Assembly: GCA_963422465.1 (NCBI GenBank)
Contig: OY730174.1
Span: 248,001-312,000, forward strand
Source of the DNA: Lichina pygmaea
Taxonomy: Eukaryota; Ascomycota; Lichinomycetes; Lichinales; Lichinaceae
Length of the DNA stretch: 64,000 bases
Reading direction: 5' to 3'
Shown here: positions 11,220 to 22,700 of the stretch, piece by piece
Position numbering within the stretch: the stretch's first letter is position 1
How the letters are laid out: each line of letters starts with the position of its first letter
Translations under genes and position numbers: made by a program
The notes under the pieces: model-generated
What the model was told of the DNA's origin: nothing
Databases searched by the model: none
The model's input: the letters and a program-made list of their open reading frames with translations, nothing else

Positions 11220-13882
11220 ATGGTGACAGCTGAGACCCCTGTGGATTCGCCCGTGACTGCCACGTCTCTGGTTGAACCGCCAGAAAGCGGAAGTTACGAG
11301 AAGTCGACTGCGCCAGAAGCAGGAGATGCTGTCGTCGCGACTCCAGCGCCGCCTTCCTACGAAGGAAGTCAGTCAAGGGCGTTTCAGGATGTGGTCAACT
11401 CGGACGTGAGTCTAGATGGATGCTCTTGCTTGAAGAGGTGGTTGGAATGACATCATTGTAGATTGGCATATCAACCCTTTTGAACCGCTTAAAGCAAAGC
11501 ATTGCATCTGCAAAGGTCGGTGTCTACCGCAAACGAATTTGTCCCAGCTCAGGCTTACGAACTTCGTCAGGACTTTGCTGCGTTGCTGAGAAAGCGGTCG
11601 AACCTCGAGGACGACCATGCCCAGGGTCTTAGGAAGATATGCCGGTCCTCGTTCGATTCCATCAGACACCCGGACCACCGGCAGGGCTCTTACGCTCAGC
11701 AATACCATGAGCTGATCAAGACTCAAGATCGCATGGCGGAGCATGGACTTCACTTTGCGCACTCGCTGCACCAAATGCACGACGAGATCATCGAGCTCAC
11801 GGCGAACAGCGAGCGAGGCCGGAAGCACTGGAAGCAGGCGGGGCTCAGCGCCGAGAGGCGATCCCAGGATGCGGAGCTGCTGATGGAGAAATCCAAGCTC
11901 AAATATGACTCGCTGGCAGAGGATTACGATCGAGCGCGCACCGGGCAGGGCGGAAAGAAGTTTGGGCTGAAGGGGCCGAAATCGGCCGCCCAGCTGGAGG
12001 AAGACTTGCAGCGCAAGGTCCAAGCTGCGGATGCAGACTACTCGGGCAAAGTTCAGGCAGCCAAGGCCCAGCGTCAGGAGCTCGTGACCGCCGCTCGACC
12101 GCAGGCTGTCAGGGCGCTCCAAGAGCTGATCCACGAATGCGACTCGGCCTTGACGATGCAGATGCAGAAGTTCGGTTCGTGGAACCAGCTCCATGACTGC
12201 CTGTTCGAGGGCATATCGCTGACGGAGCGGTAGCGTCCATCAACGAGACGTTCCTTCTGAGCAGCGGACTTAGCATGACGCCGATCAACGGTCAAATCGA
12301 CGGCCAAGGCCCTCCGACGAAGAGCCTACGGGAGGTGGTTTCTCAGATCAACAACGAGAGAGACCTCCAGTATTACGTCATGAGCTTTGCGTCCAAGGTT
12401 CCTGCGAGACGGTCGGAGATCAAATACGAGCGTCATCCTGTACGTTTGCCGATGGCCGGCGAACGAAGCCATCAGCTAACCCTGGACGCCTAGACGCTTG
12501 CGCCGCAGCAGCAGACGCCTCCTCCGCTGGTCACGCGGCAGCGACAAGACTCGACGTCGCAGCCGACGCCGCAGACGTCCACGACACAGGCGCCGCAGCA
12601 ATTCCGACAGTCCCCTACACAGATCGAACCGTACTCGGCCCAACAACAGCTCCCTCCAAAACCGGGGGCTCAGGGCTACAGCCATGGCTCGCCAGTCGGG
12701 GCGCCGGCAGACGTGGACTACACCATGCGCGGCTCACCGCAGTCGGTTCTACCGCCCATATCGACCGGCGCACCGCAACTGCAGATGCCCCAGTACGGCA
12801 TGACGCCTCAGCAGCAGGCCACTCCGCCACCGACCGACGCCGCTCCGTTCGGTGGGGATCTGCCTCCCTTGAACCCCGTCTTTGGGGTCGGTCTCGACGA
12901 GTTGTACAAGAGGGACCGGTCTGCCGTCCCGATCGTCGTCTATCAGTGTATTCTGGCGGTCGATCTATACGGGCTCGGGGTCGAGGGCATCTACCGGCTG
13001 TCAGGGACTGCCTCGCATGTTGCTCGGATCAAATCCATGTTCGATCACGGTAGGTGACGTTTCAGCTTCCAGCTTCTTGCAAGCACCGGGATGGCTCGAG
13101 GTGCGTGGCTGACGCCAGAGTCCTTCGGTCGACAGACGCCTCGATGGTCGACTTTCGAAACCCAGAGCATTTCTTCCACGACGTGAACAGCGTCGCCGGC
13201 GCGCTCAAGCAGTTCCTCCGGGACCTCCCGGACCCACTCATGACGCACGAACAGTACACGGCGTTCATCGAGGCAGCACGTGAGTTGCTCCCTGGCACGA
13301 GGTGTCCAGACGCGAACAACCTCGTGGACGGTCGCTAACCTGCTCCGGGCGTGCCTGGGGTCTACAGGCGTCGAGGATGAGGTCGTCCGACGGGATTCTC
13401 TGCACGCCGTGATCAACAGCCTACCAGACCCGAACTATGCTACTCTTCGAGCGCTCACCCTGGTACGCCTCGTGTTTGTTCATGTCTTGTAGTGGCGAAG
13501 ACGGCTAATCTGTTCCCCTTTCGATGGCCAGCACCTCCACCGCGTTCAAGGCCATGCGCAGGCGAACCGTATGAACTCGAATAATCTGGCCATCTGCTTC
13601 GGGTGCGTTCTCGTTCCCAAGTCCATCCCCCATTTTGCCCTCGACGCCCTCTTCTGCCTTTCCCCTCTAACCTTCAAGCTTCCCTTCTTACCCGAACTTG
13701 CTCATCCCCCTTCACAAAATCAACTCTCTTCCATCGAGCTGACAACCACCCTTTTCCTCCACACGAACAGCCCTACGCTCATGGGCTCCAACGCCGGTCA
13801 AAACATTAGGGACGCAGGATGGCAAGTGCAAGTCATCGACACCATCCTGCAAAACACATATCAGATCTTTGACGACGACTGA
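11220..13882 (+). CDS. RGD1: F-BAR / RhoGAP protein, Rgd1-like
   Basis: This is a membrane-binding GTPase-activating protein for Rho-family GTPases, acting at the cell cortex and sites of polarised growth. Nine exons join in frame: 11220-11405, 11462-11515, 11571-12174, 12234-12439, 12494-13049, 13136-13279, 13368-13462, 13532-13602 and 13771-13882, for 675 residues. The F-BAR domain spans about residues 62-330: [13 protein letters not shown], then a 55-base intron, then [17 protein letters not shown] Gln/Pro-rich linker occupies about residues 350-460. The RhoGAP domain covers about 475-665: it has the arginine finger in [10 protein letters not shown], then [10 protein letters not shown], then [12 protein letters not shown] split by a 169-base intron. 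Removing the introns restores the family consensus at each junction. The first 60 residues are a divergent Pro/Ser/Thr leader. The symbol rests on domain order; closely related RhoGAPs are possible. Confidence 0.88.
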
Positions 13883-14105
13883 TCGAGTCATCAACCGCGC
13901 GTGTGGCTTGCAATGCACGGAGATTGATCAACCTCTTTAGTTTGCGGTAGGGCGAGGAGGGGGACAGGCAGGGCACTGCAAGGGCCATCTCCGTCTAGTC
14001 TCGGAAGACGACGAACATGATTACCCGTGTTCTCCCCTCCCCCATGTTTGTCCCATTCGTATAGTATAACCATTGTCCGTCCAATTCCAAACCACTCTAT
14101 CCATC

Positions 14106-14565
14106 ACATTTACTTCTCACCGGAAGCGACGGGGCCGGGTGAGAGCTCAATTGCCCGGTCAACGCACGATCACTATGTCACAACTACGCAGCATCGCAGT
14201 GTCAGCACCCCCAGTAGCCAGCGACAGCAGCAACAACACCAACACCAGCACTGGCACCCCCCCGGCCTCAACACCAACACTGGCTTCCCACCAGCCTTCC
14301 TAATCTTGACTCCCTCCAACCTTCCCTGAATAAGGGATCTCGAGCTTCTGCTGCTACAGACCTCTTTCTTTGTTTTGCAGTCATCTCAGCAATTTACCGT
14401 CTCATTAGACGTGTGGGACAAGGGGTTTTTTGCCCTTTGGGTCCTGGAGCCCAGAGGCCTTGTGATCTTGCAGCTCTAGGGCCCAGAGGGTTTCCTTGTT
14501 ATGTAGCTACGCAGTGTTCCCAGCATAGTCTAGCAGTAGCTAGTTCTGAAATGGAGAAGGACTTC

Positions 14566-14602
<37 letters not shown>

Positions 14603-14615
14603 TTTACTTCTCAAC
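14106..14615 (+). mobile_element. LINE 3' end (Tad-like) between direct repeats, 5' part unrelated
   Basis: From about 14420 to 14565 the sequence matches the 3' end of the LINE copies at 27740-28295 and 48700-49572: a GGTTTCCTT block, GTGTTCCCAGC, then CTAGTTCTGAAATGG. It ends in a (CAA)n tail at about 14565-14602. The tail is followed by CATTTACTTCTCA, and the same 13 bases (14 with the preceding A) occur at about 14106, which looks like a target-site duplication. The intervening 14120-14415 does not resemble the LINE. No coding capacity remains. Confidence 0.6.
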
Positions 14616-15331
14616 CGCCAGTTCCTCACATCTCCCAGGATCCTCTTCGGTTTTTTTAAGAATAAAAAATCACAGAGAGGCCAGATCACTCTTTCAAGCA
14701 TGGAAAGAGAGATTTAGTACATCAGGCATGGAGGAAGAGAAAAGAAGAGGATACGACTGGAAATCGAATATGCCCATCTGGCATTCGTTACAGGCGTACG
14801 GGTATGTCTGTCCGAGGGGTCTGTTCCTCCTTGGCACGTCTTGCGGGGGGGGTAGTAAGACCATCGACAGATTTACGTAGACAGTCTTGGTGGCCGGCGA
14901 ATGGCATATCTCAGGGACACAGCTACGTTACATGCCTACGTACTCAGATCCTGCTTCTCCTCTCCACCCTGTTCTACTTTTACCCGTCTCCGGTGATGGT
15001 TGGCTGGAGGAAGATGGGGGCCTTGCCGACACTTGGCGTGGGATGCTGTAGGGTACGGTCTGAAATACAGAGGGTATAGGTAGCTTGAGGAGTATGAGGA
15101 GCCGTTGTGCCTCGTACAGCGGTGTCTGAAGAGGGGCTGGAGTTGGAGTTGCAAGCTACTAGTCTACCTTAGTGGGCTTATCTCTGTCTGGCTTGCCGTA
15201 GGCTGCTCTACAGTACCCTCGTACGTAACGTGCGTACTGGCGCTTTGACTCGGCACGCTCGGCAATCCGACGGAAAATAACGCCAGACGCGGCTCTACAG
15301 TAGTTCGCGAGAGCAGTACTATGCACGTAAA
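14616..15331. other. intergenic, nothing recognised
   Basis: I see no gene or clear repeat here beyond scattered GTAC strings near 15220. Confidence 0.4.
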
Positions 15332-15643
15332 TTACTTCGGTGCCCCCCTCGCTTAGCATAAGTACTTCTAGTTTGGTGGCACTGACAGCTCACCGCTGAT
15401 GGGGGCCCCACACCGCCAAAAATACCATATATGACATCAAGAATAAGATCTGACTTGATGGGAATAGAGCTAGACACTAGATGCGACTACGGAAAAAAAT
15501 TCGACTGAAGGATGTGCGATGCGTGATGTTTTCAAGACTTATGAAGCTCATGCCTTTCTTGACTTGAAGAAATACCTAGCTTGATATGGTGTAGCTCGGC
15601 AAAGTGCATGTACTGATTTATGCGGGGGCCATGGAAGTAATGT
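15332..15643. mobile_element. MITE-like element, copy 2 (non-coding)
   Basis: The left end reads ATTACTTCGGTGCCCCCC and the right end, reverse-complemented, reads ATTACTTCCATGGCCCCC, so terminal inverted repeats of about 17 bases are plain. The body matches 427-813. There is no open frame of note, which fits a miniature element mobilised in trans. Confidence 0.75.
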
Positions 15644-17635
15644 ACGTGCATAGTGGGGGGTACCAGAGGAATAGTCCGCAAACCTAAGGCAGCCGTACGT
15701 GCAGCGAACCCCGAGGCTCCTTCTGTTCGTTCTCGTTGTGTCCGCTGCTGCCAAGTCTTTCCCTTTCCTTCCCGCTTCGGGCAACGAACGCCGATGACAA
15801 TGGTGGTCGGTCGCGCAACAGCGAAGATGGTCAACACCACGAAACGGCTCGGACCTCGGATACGACTGGGCAGGCACCCGAAGCATATCAGCATCGCAAC
15901 AATTGTATTGGACGAGATGTGTCAGGCTCTGCGGAGCCCCTCGCAACACGGGCACGACGGGCCAACGACTACGGAGCAGGAACTACTGCCGTACTCCCCT
16001 CCATGCAGATTTCTTACTTGCGTACCCCGGTCACGAGCAATGCAGCTGTCGTCACAAAGACAGCACTGATGCAATGCTGTCGTACAGCCAACCCACCAAC
16101 TCGTCCTCTTCTCCATCTCCAGCTATATGAAGAGACGGCGGTATCTTCACTACCGTCCTTCACCGACTCCGTCTCTTGGCCTACACGGCATGAGGGAATT
16201 CGACCCGCCAGGACAGAATGCCATGTGAGATTCGGCTGTCGGTGGGACCGCAGCACACCGCAGCGGGGCGGCGTTTGGAACATCTGACGAGGCCGGGAAC
16301 ATCGTGCGGGGAAGCCGTCACCCGCCCCTTGCCATGCCACTGCAGTATCGCCGTTGTCTGTACGAGTTCGCGTCCGACATGGCCTTCCCCGGACGGCAGA
16401 CCCATCCCAGCGGGTTCAGTCTTGTCGTCTTGGCCGACACCGCTCGGAGATTTTCTTGATTCCGTCGCACCCGAGACCTCGACGGGGTCCGGTCGGGCTG
16501 GTCCTACATACCCTGCACCTGTTACGGTGGTACAACGGCTTTTTTCTGGTTATCCGTCCCATGCGAGGGAAGCTGCATGCTTCTGCTCTTTATTCTCAGG
16601 CATCCACCTCCGTACACTAGACTGGATATCAGACCCTGCAAGATACAATGATAACTCTGTTGCGTCATCAGCCAAGAGTGCAGTTCTTGGCCAAACTGTT
16701 TCTTTCACCTCAACACGGTTGCGCCTCGGACAACGACTGCATAATCACTGCAGGCGCCTCCCTCTGATCCACGCTGCAGTGTAACTCATGGTGGTATATG
16801 CAGAACAAAGCCTGGCTTCTGCACCATCTTCCTATCAGGCAAGGAAAGCCCTTGAGCACACGGCTGCTTTTCCCCAGTCTCCACGCTCTCTTCTTGTCGA
16901 AGCAGCCCTCGGCGTGCCATGGCGCACTGCGCCTACCTTCACATTAGATCCCGGTGTCTGTGTACATCATTCTCTCGTCTTGGCAACGTACTCTGTTCTC
17001 GAACAAGACACTACATGGACAAGCCCGTGCCGTCTCTCTCTCTCTCTCTCTCTTCTCTTTGACAGCCGTAGTCCCGACTAGGTAGCTCGGTACCTCTCGT
17101 AATACGTACAACCACTCAGGTACCATTCATCAACACTTCATACCCTCCTCGAATCTTTCTCGCGCACTCCGTACATTCTTTGAATCAAATCAAGCCACCG
17201 AGCAAGATCCATCTTCCCCATTCACTCTCATCCATGATTGTCAAACAACATCAAACATGGCAGGAGCCAAAAGTCAACCAAAAAGTCTCAGACCTGTCCC
17301 TTCAAAAGTTCACTGTTTTTTTCCCTTCTGACGGTGTAATTGAACAAAAAAGAAAAAAAAAAAAGTCACGGCATGCACCACCGAACGACGACGATGACGA
17401 CGACGACGACGACAAAAAATGTGCAGAGCTAATTTGTTTCTCTTCCGCCCCCTAAAAAGAGAGGATGGAGAAGCACTCCATCTTCCAATTTCAAAGTAAC
17501 TGTACTCCGTACTCCGCACCGTGATGGAACTACTCCGTACTGCACCGTGAGATGGAGAAGGAAGCTTTCCGTTTCCTTGCCTCTTGTCATTCAAACACTT
17601 TTTTTTTTTCCCCGAAAAAAAGCTTTGTCCTGACC
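15644..17635. other. intergenic, no supported gene
   Basis: Several open frames of 130-190 codons overlap one another on both strands, but none shows a domain, a codon pattern or splice logic. A (CT)n run lies at about 17034-17055, a GACGAC run at about 17386-17413 and poly-A near 17350. Confidence 0.4.
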
Positions 17636-17925
17636 TGAAATGCTTTCCTTTCGGTTCCTTAGTGTCCTTTGGTTCCTTAGTGTCCTTTAGTTTCTTAGTG
17701 TCCTTCGGTTCCTGTGTTGTCCCTTGGTGTCCTTTACGGTGGTTTCTTAGTGTCCTTCGGCTCCTTGGTGTCCTTTCGGTTCCTGTGGTGTCCTTTCGGT
17801 TCCCTGTGGTTGTCCTTTCGGTTCCCTGTGGTGTCCTTCGGCTCCTTGGGTGTCCTTGGTGCCCTTCGGTTCCTGTTGGCGTCCTTTCGGTTCCTTGGGT
17901 GTCCTTCGGTTCCTTGGCGACTTGA
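17636..17925. repeat. degenerate minisatellite based on GTCCTTTCGGTTCC
   Basis: About twenty imperfect copies of a 14-18-base unit (GTCC-TT-CGG-TTCC-T variants) run head to tail. The minus strand reads as Pro-Lys-Glu-rich low complexity, which I regard as a by-product of the repeat. Confidence 0.85.
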
Positions 17926-18027
17926 CGGTGGGGTGCCCGAATAACGCGCCCGATCGCGCGGCCGCGAGAGACGGAACGGAAGGAAAAGAAAAAAAAAAAG
18001 GGAGTCGAGAGTCGGGGATCGAGGGGT

Positions 18028-18239
18028 CGGGGAGTCGAGGGTCGAGGGTCGAGGGTCGAGGGTCGAGGGTCGAGGGTCGAGGGTCGAGGGTCGAGGGTCG
18101 AGGGTCGAGGGTCGAGGGTCGAGGGTCGAGGGTCGAGGGTCGAGGGTCGAGGGTCGAGGGTCGAGGGTCGAGGGTCGAGGGTCGAGGGTCGAGGGTCGAG
18201 GGTCGAGGGTCGAGGGTCGAGGGTCGAGGGTCGAGGATC
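18028..18239. repeat. heptamer satellite (GGGTCGA)n, about 29 copies
   Basis: A nearly perfect array of the 7-base unit GGGTCGA extends for about 200 bases, with diverged units at both edges (18004-18030 and 18235-18275). Because 7 is not a multiple of 3, all frames stay open and produce the D-P-R-P-S-T-L type open frames; these are not genes. Confidence 0.95.
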
Positions 18240-19072
18240 GGATGTCGAGGGCCGGGGGTCGGGAGTCGGGAGTCGGAGACTCCTTGATGCAGACTCCCGA
18301 TTGCAAGTTCGCTGATCACGATCACCCGTACTTCCGTACTTTCGACAAGGTTACAACTTCCAAAGCTTGCAAAATCAAAATCTTCCGGTTGCACAGAAAG
18401 GACGTTCCGCCGGAGATGCAGAAGGGAAGAAGATTGATCTACTCAGACGAAAAAGGGACCTTTTTGAGGATGAATTCCTTCAAGCTTTTCAGCTCGAATT
18501 AGATTGTTAAATAGACTATTGTTGTTTGGGGGGGTATGGCGGGAGAGGTGGAAAAAAGGGGGGGAATGGAGAAAGTGAAAAGGGGATGGGGAAGTTTTGT
18601 CTTGGGCGAGACAAGAGGGCGTGGCAAAAGGAGCGTCAGTCTCGTAGACATCATGAAAGGAAATAGGAGCCGAATTAAGCGACGTGGGAAGAGAGTGTGT
18701 CGACCAAGACGTCTCCGTTCTTCTCCCCCCCCCCCCGACTGACCATCCTGACCACCACGTCGCAATCACCGCGCGAATGAACACGAGAAGGGGGAGGACC
18801 GGCCCGAAAGTTTCAGAGCTCTCTCCACAGCTGGAAGATATGCTCGTGACCGGAAAAAACTCCTCTCGCTCAAGTCCGACCGCGCCCGTTTCGATTCAGG
18901 GTGAAGAAAGCGCCGAGGGGACTGTGGTATCAAACGATTAGTCATTGCAGATGACCAAGGTCACGTTGCGGAGGGGGGAAAGAGCTGGAAAATCGCGGCG
19001 GGAAGATCGTGGTTTAAAAGAAAGAAAAAAGACTCACTGGCTTGGAGACGGGCCGACATCGCCGTCTCACGC
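18240..19072. other. intergenic, downstream of the secreted protein gene
   Basis: No gene is supported. A purine-rich stretch on the + strand (18530-18720) and a run of C at 18725-18736 are the only features seen. Confidence 0.4.
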
Positions 19073-19771
19073 TTAGTAGTCGTACTTCTTCTTGGGGTAG
19101 CAGTCTTTGATGGTCTTGGTGACAGTGTCGGTCTCGGTGACGGTCTTCTTCTTGAAGATAGTTTCGACCTTGGTGATAGTGTCGGTCTTGAAGATGGGCA
19201 CGGTCTTGGTGACGATGTCGGTCTTGAATTCGGTCTTGGTGACGGGTTCCGTGACGGTCTTGAAGACCGTCACAATCTTCTTCCCATGGTGGTAGTCGTC
19301 GTACTTGCCCTTGTACTTGTAGTACTTGCCCTTGCCCCAGCCCTTGTAGTCCTTGTCGTCATACTTGCCCTTGCCCCAGCCCTTGTAGTCCTTGTCGTCA
19401 TACTTGTCCTTGCCCCAGCCCTTGTAGTCCTTGTCGTCATACTTGTCCTTGCCCCAGCTCTTGTAGTCCTTGCCCCAGCCCTTGTAGTCCTTGCCCCAGC
19501 CCTTGTAGTCGTCGTAGTCGCCCTTGGACCAGTCCTTGCCCCACTTCTTGACCTTGTCGTAGCCCTTGTCGTCCCATGAACCGGGTTCGGCCACGGCCAT
19601 GCTGTTGAGATAAAACATTCCCACATCAGCGAATCGCCCATCGTCAAGGGAAGGATAGCTACGGTGACGATGCATCGAGCAGCCGGGGGATATGGAATGT
19701 GGTGGCGCAAGACCATCAGCTCACCTCAAGCCCACGAGGGCGAACATAAGAACCTTCGTAAGAGCCGTCAT
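19073..19771 (-). CDS. small secreted protein with K-G-W-G-K-D repeats
   Basis: Two exons, 19771-19725 and 19601-19073, join over a 123-base intron (GTGAGC...CAG) and give 191 residues. Exon 1 supplies most of a signal peptide, MTALTKVLMFALVGLSMAVA, with a likely cut after A-V-A. Residues from about 25 to 120 are repeats of Y-K-G-W-G-K-D/G with interspersed K-Y-D-D-K-D units, about eight Trp-containing copies, very rich in Lys, Gly, Tyr and Asp. The last 70 residues form a second repeat type, alternating T-V/K-T and F-K-T strands, with one Cys near the end. I infer a secreted or cell-wall structural protein; no enzyme motif is present and no family is recognised. The intron at the signal peptide boundary is typical of fungal secreted proteins. 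Confidence 0.8.
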
Positions 19772-22700
19772 TTTTGCTGAGTGGGTATAGAACTGAAGCG
19801 AGTGGGTTGAGACTCGGTGATAATGGCGATAAGACTTGTACGGCTTTGGTGGCTCTTTGGTCTCTTGGGCGGCGGATGAGGGTGAGAAAGACGGGGAGAT
19901 GAGCTCCCTTAAGTATTCGACATCTGGTCGGCCGGGAGAGGCTTCAGGGTCGAAGGGCCGACTCGAGCTGACGGAGTCAGACGAGACGGGCTGCAGCCTC
20001 CAGGCCCACTAGGCTTGGCCCCACGCCCGCGAATAAGCAGCCGGGCGGGCTGGCTGTGGAGGGTGAGAGATGGCGAGTGAATCAACATCGCCGTCGACGC
20101 ATCGAGTGAGCGAATCGCACGCGGACGTGGCGTCATCTGCCTGGAGAGCGGAGAACTGGGAGGGGGGGGGGGGGGCCAGGCCACAGCCAAGGATCACAGC
20201 ACATCGCATCTCAGCCGCAGCGGAACGTCCATCTCTCCGAGTGCGCAGATCTGACGAGAACACACTGACATGGAAGCAACGGTCCACATCAGAGACGCAT
20301 GCACCAAGGGCAACACAGGCTTCGCAGCCGACGCTGATCCCAATAGGTGCGGCGACCGTTGTTGGAGAAGGGCTCACGTCGATCAATGGTTCGATAGATC
20401 CGCTGATATTGGGCTCATGCTGCCGCAGAGGAAACCCAATGCGGTGAGAAGCATGCCGGTCTGGCCAGGTCATGACAATGGCGACCGGGGGAGTGGATTG
20501 TTCAGCTTCTCCAGCTCCAGCTGCTCTGGCCACATGTTGATCCTGACGTCCCGCGGGGGGGGGGGGGGGGGGGGGGGGGGGGGCGGGGGAGCTCCAACCA
20601 CGCCGTGTCCTGTGAAGCCAGGACAGGGGTGGGAAGAACCTGCAGCCGGAGGGTGCAATCAGCATGCACGCTGTCTCGGAAAGACCTGCACCAAGAGCGT
20701 CCGATACGAATCGTTGATGTCAATGGCACGCCGAGGGCCCGGATGTGAGAGAGGAGGGTTGGGGAAAGAGGATGGCTGCGAGGCAAGGGCCGCAGTATGT
20801 CTTCCACACCTGCAGTCATCGGGAGATTGTGGCGCCTGAGCCTCGTCGGGTCTGACGGAGGCGCGAGTTCACCAGGTTAGGCCCACAAGGCTGCTCCGGA
20901 GAACCTGTTTCGGCCGAGTCCCCTCGACCGCGATGACCGAAAGCAAGCATCATCGACGGCTTCGGTTGCCCAAGCTAGGCGAACACAGCTCTCCTAGTCC
21001 AAGTAAGCCTTGAAAAACGCGGCAGCTTCCATGCCGCTGACCGCCTTCGGCGACGGCATGAGCCAGCAAGGCCAGCCCAATGTAGCAAAAGACGCGATCC
21101 TAGATAGGCCCACGGACGGGAGCAGGACGGGCCGATGGCGTCCCAGCGGGGCCGAACGCCATCGTCGAAGACCAACCCCTTCCGAAGCACCAGCATCGTG
21201 GAGAGGCGACATCAGGTCCGCAGCAGGCCGTCACAAAGGAGCCATCCTCAGACGGCTCGACAATGTCCATTGCTGGTCCCGTTCCTGTTGGTCCAGCTCC
21301 TGCTTATTGAAACGAGCCTTATCATTGTTGCTACAGCCGCAGTACGACTCGGCGGCGGAGCTCGATGTGTAGCGAGGTAACACTGCATCGACGACAGACA
21401 AGCTTATTCACCGCGTCGATGCGCACGCAGCGATCGCCGAGGCTCCCGTGCATGTCCATCCATGTACGTACGTACGTCCAACACGTACGTACGTACCACC
21501 GTCCTGTAGGGTACTGTGACGCACGACGGTACTGTACCGTGCTGTGCTGTGCTGTACGTTGCAGTATCACACTCGAATCGCAGTGTCTCGCGGCGTACGT
21601 CTCGCGGTGTTCGGACAACGTTGACTGCCGCTGCGAAGGACGGGCCATCTTCCATTCCCACTTGCGGCCAGGACGACGCGGGGAGAAAGGTAAGCCTCCA
21701 GCATCGAACCTTATCCCCAGTTTTCGGTCTCGAGCAGTTCCTAGGTCGTTCGCCACCGGCGTTCGGCTTGCTAGTCCGACCAGCGTTGTGAGCTGCAGGC
21801 ACGGCGGGCATTGGTCCATTCCAGATTGACGCACGGCCTTCCGGGACATAATATTAGCTCAAAAGTCAACGCCAGCTCGTACTGTAGCACGCCACAAGAC
21901 CATGATCCAGGAGAGCTGCTTACCTCATGGGCTAGAGGGCGGTACGTACGTACAGTACGCTGTCCGCGGTCCGATCCATGTAGGAAACAGGATTTGCGTG
22001 GTCAAAGCGTTCTTTCGTGAGCACGTCTCGGTTCGGAGCTAACGCTCTGTCGCGAGAGGACGGTGGGGACGGCCAGGAACCCGACCGAGTTTGTGCGACC
22101 GTCGAGCGAGATCCCCCCACGATGCGCCGACGAAGCCGTCCCCTCCTTCACTCCTCCCTGCTGCTTGAAGTACGAGGTGTAACCACGCGTACGTAGGTAT
22201 AGCGAAGCCGAACAGGTTCTGATCCGGCACGTTGGGATGTACTGTACGTACAGTACGTAGAGTAAGTGGAATGGTCTGCGAGATATGCGGCATCCTTGGC
22301 GGTGTTCGGCGTGCTTTCTCACTTTGCCGAGCCCTCTAGCGGTAGATCATCTGGAGCTGACCGCATTCGGTTCTCGTCGAGTGTTAGCCGCGTTCGGGGA
22401 GGGGGGGTGTTTGTTTGAGCTGGCGTCATGCTTACGGCTGCGATGTGTCTCGAGGCCAGGGGCCAATGGAGAAGCAGCGTCGGTCCGCAGGCCGATCGCC
22501 GTGGAGGCAGAAGCTCTTCCTCCGCCAGAGATGATTAGATGTGGCAGTCCCCACCCTCGATCGTTAGTGAGTGCGCTATACCACTTGCAGTAAGCCCTTC
22601 GAGGCGAATGGTCGTCGTGCCTGATTCAGCAACGTACGAGGCGTACGCCATATGGAGCGCATGCGGTACTGTACTATTGCTCGGCAGGTCATGATTACTA

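Noticed and set aside
17734-18394. Long frames rich in D-P-R-P-S-T-L and P-K-E
   Set aside because: They are translations of the heptamer satellite and the adjoining minisatellite, open in several frames at once.
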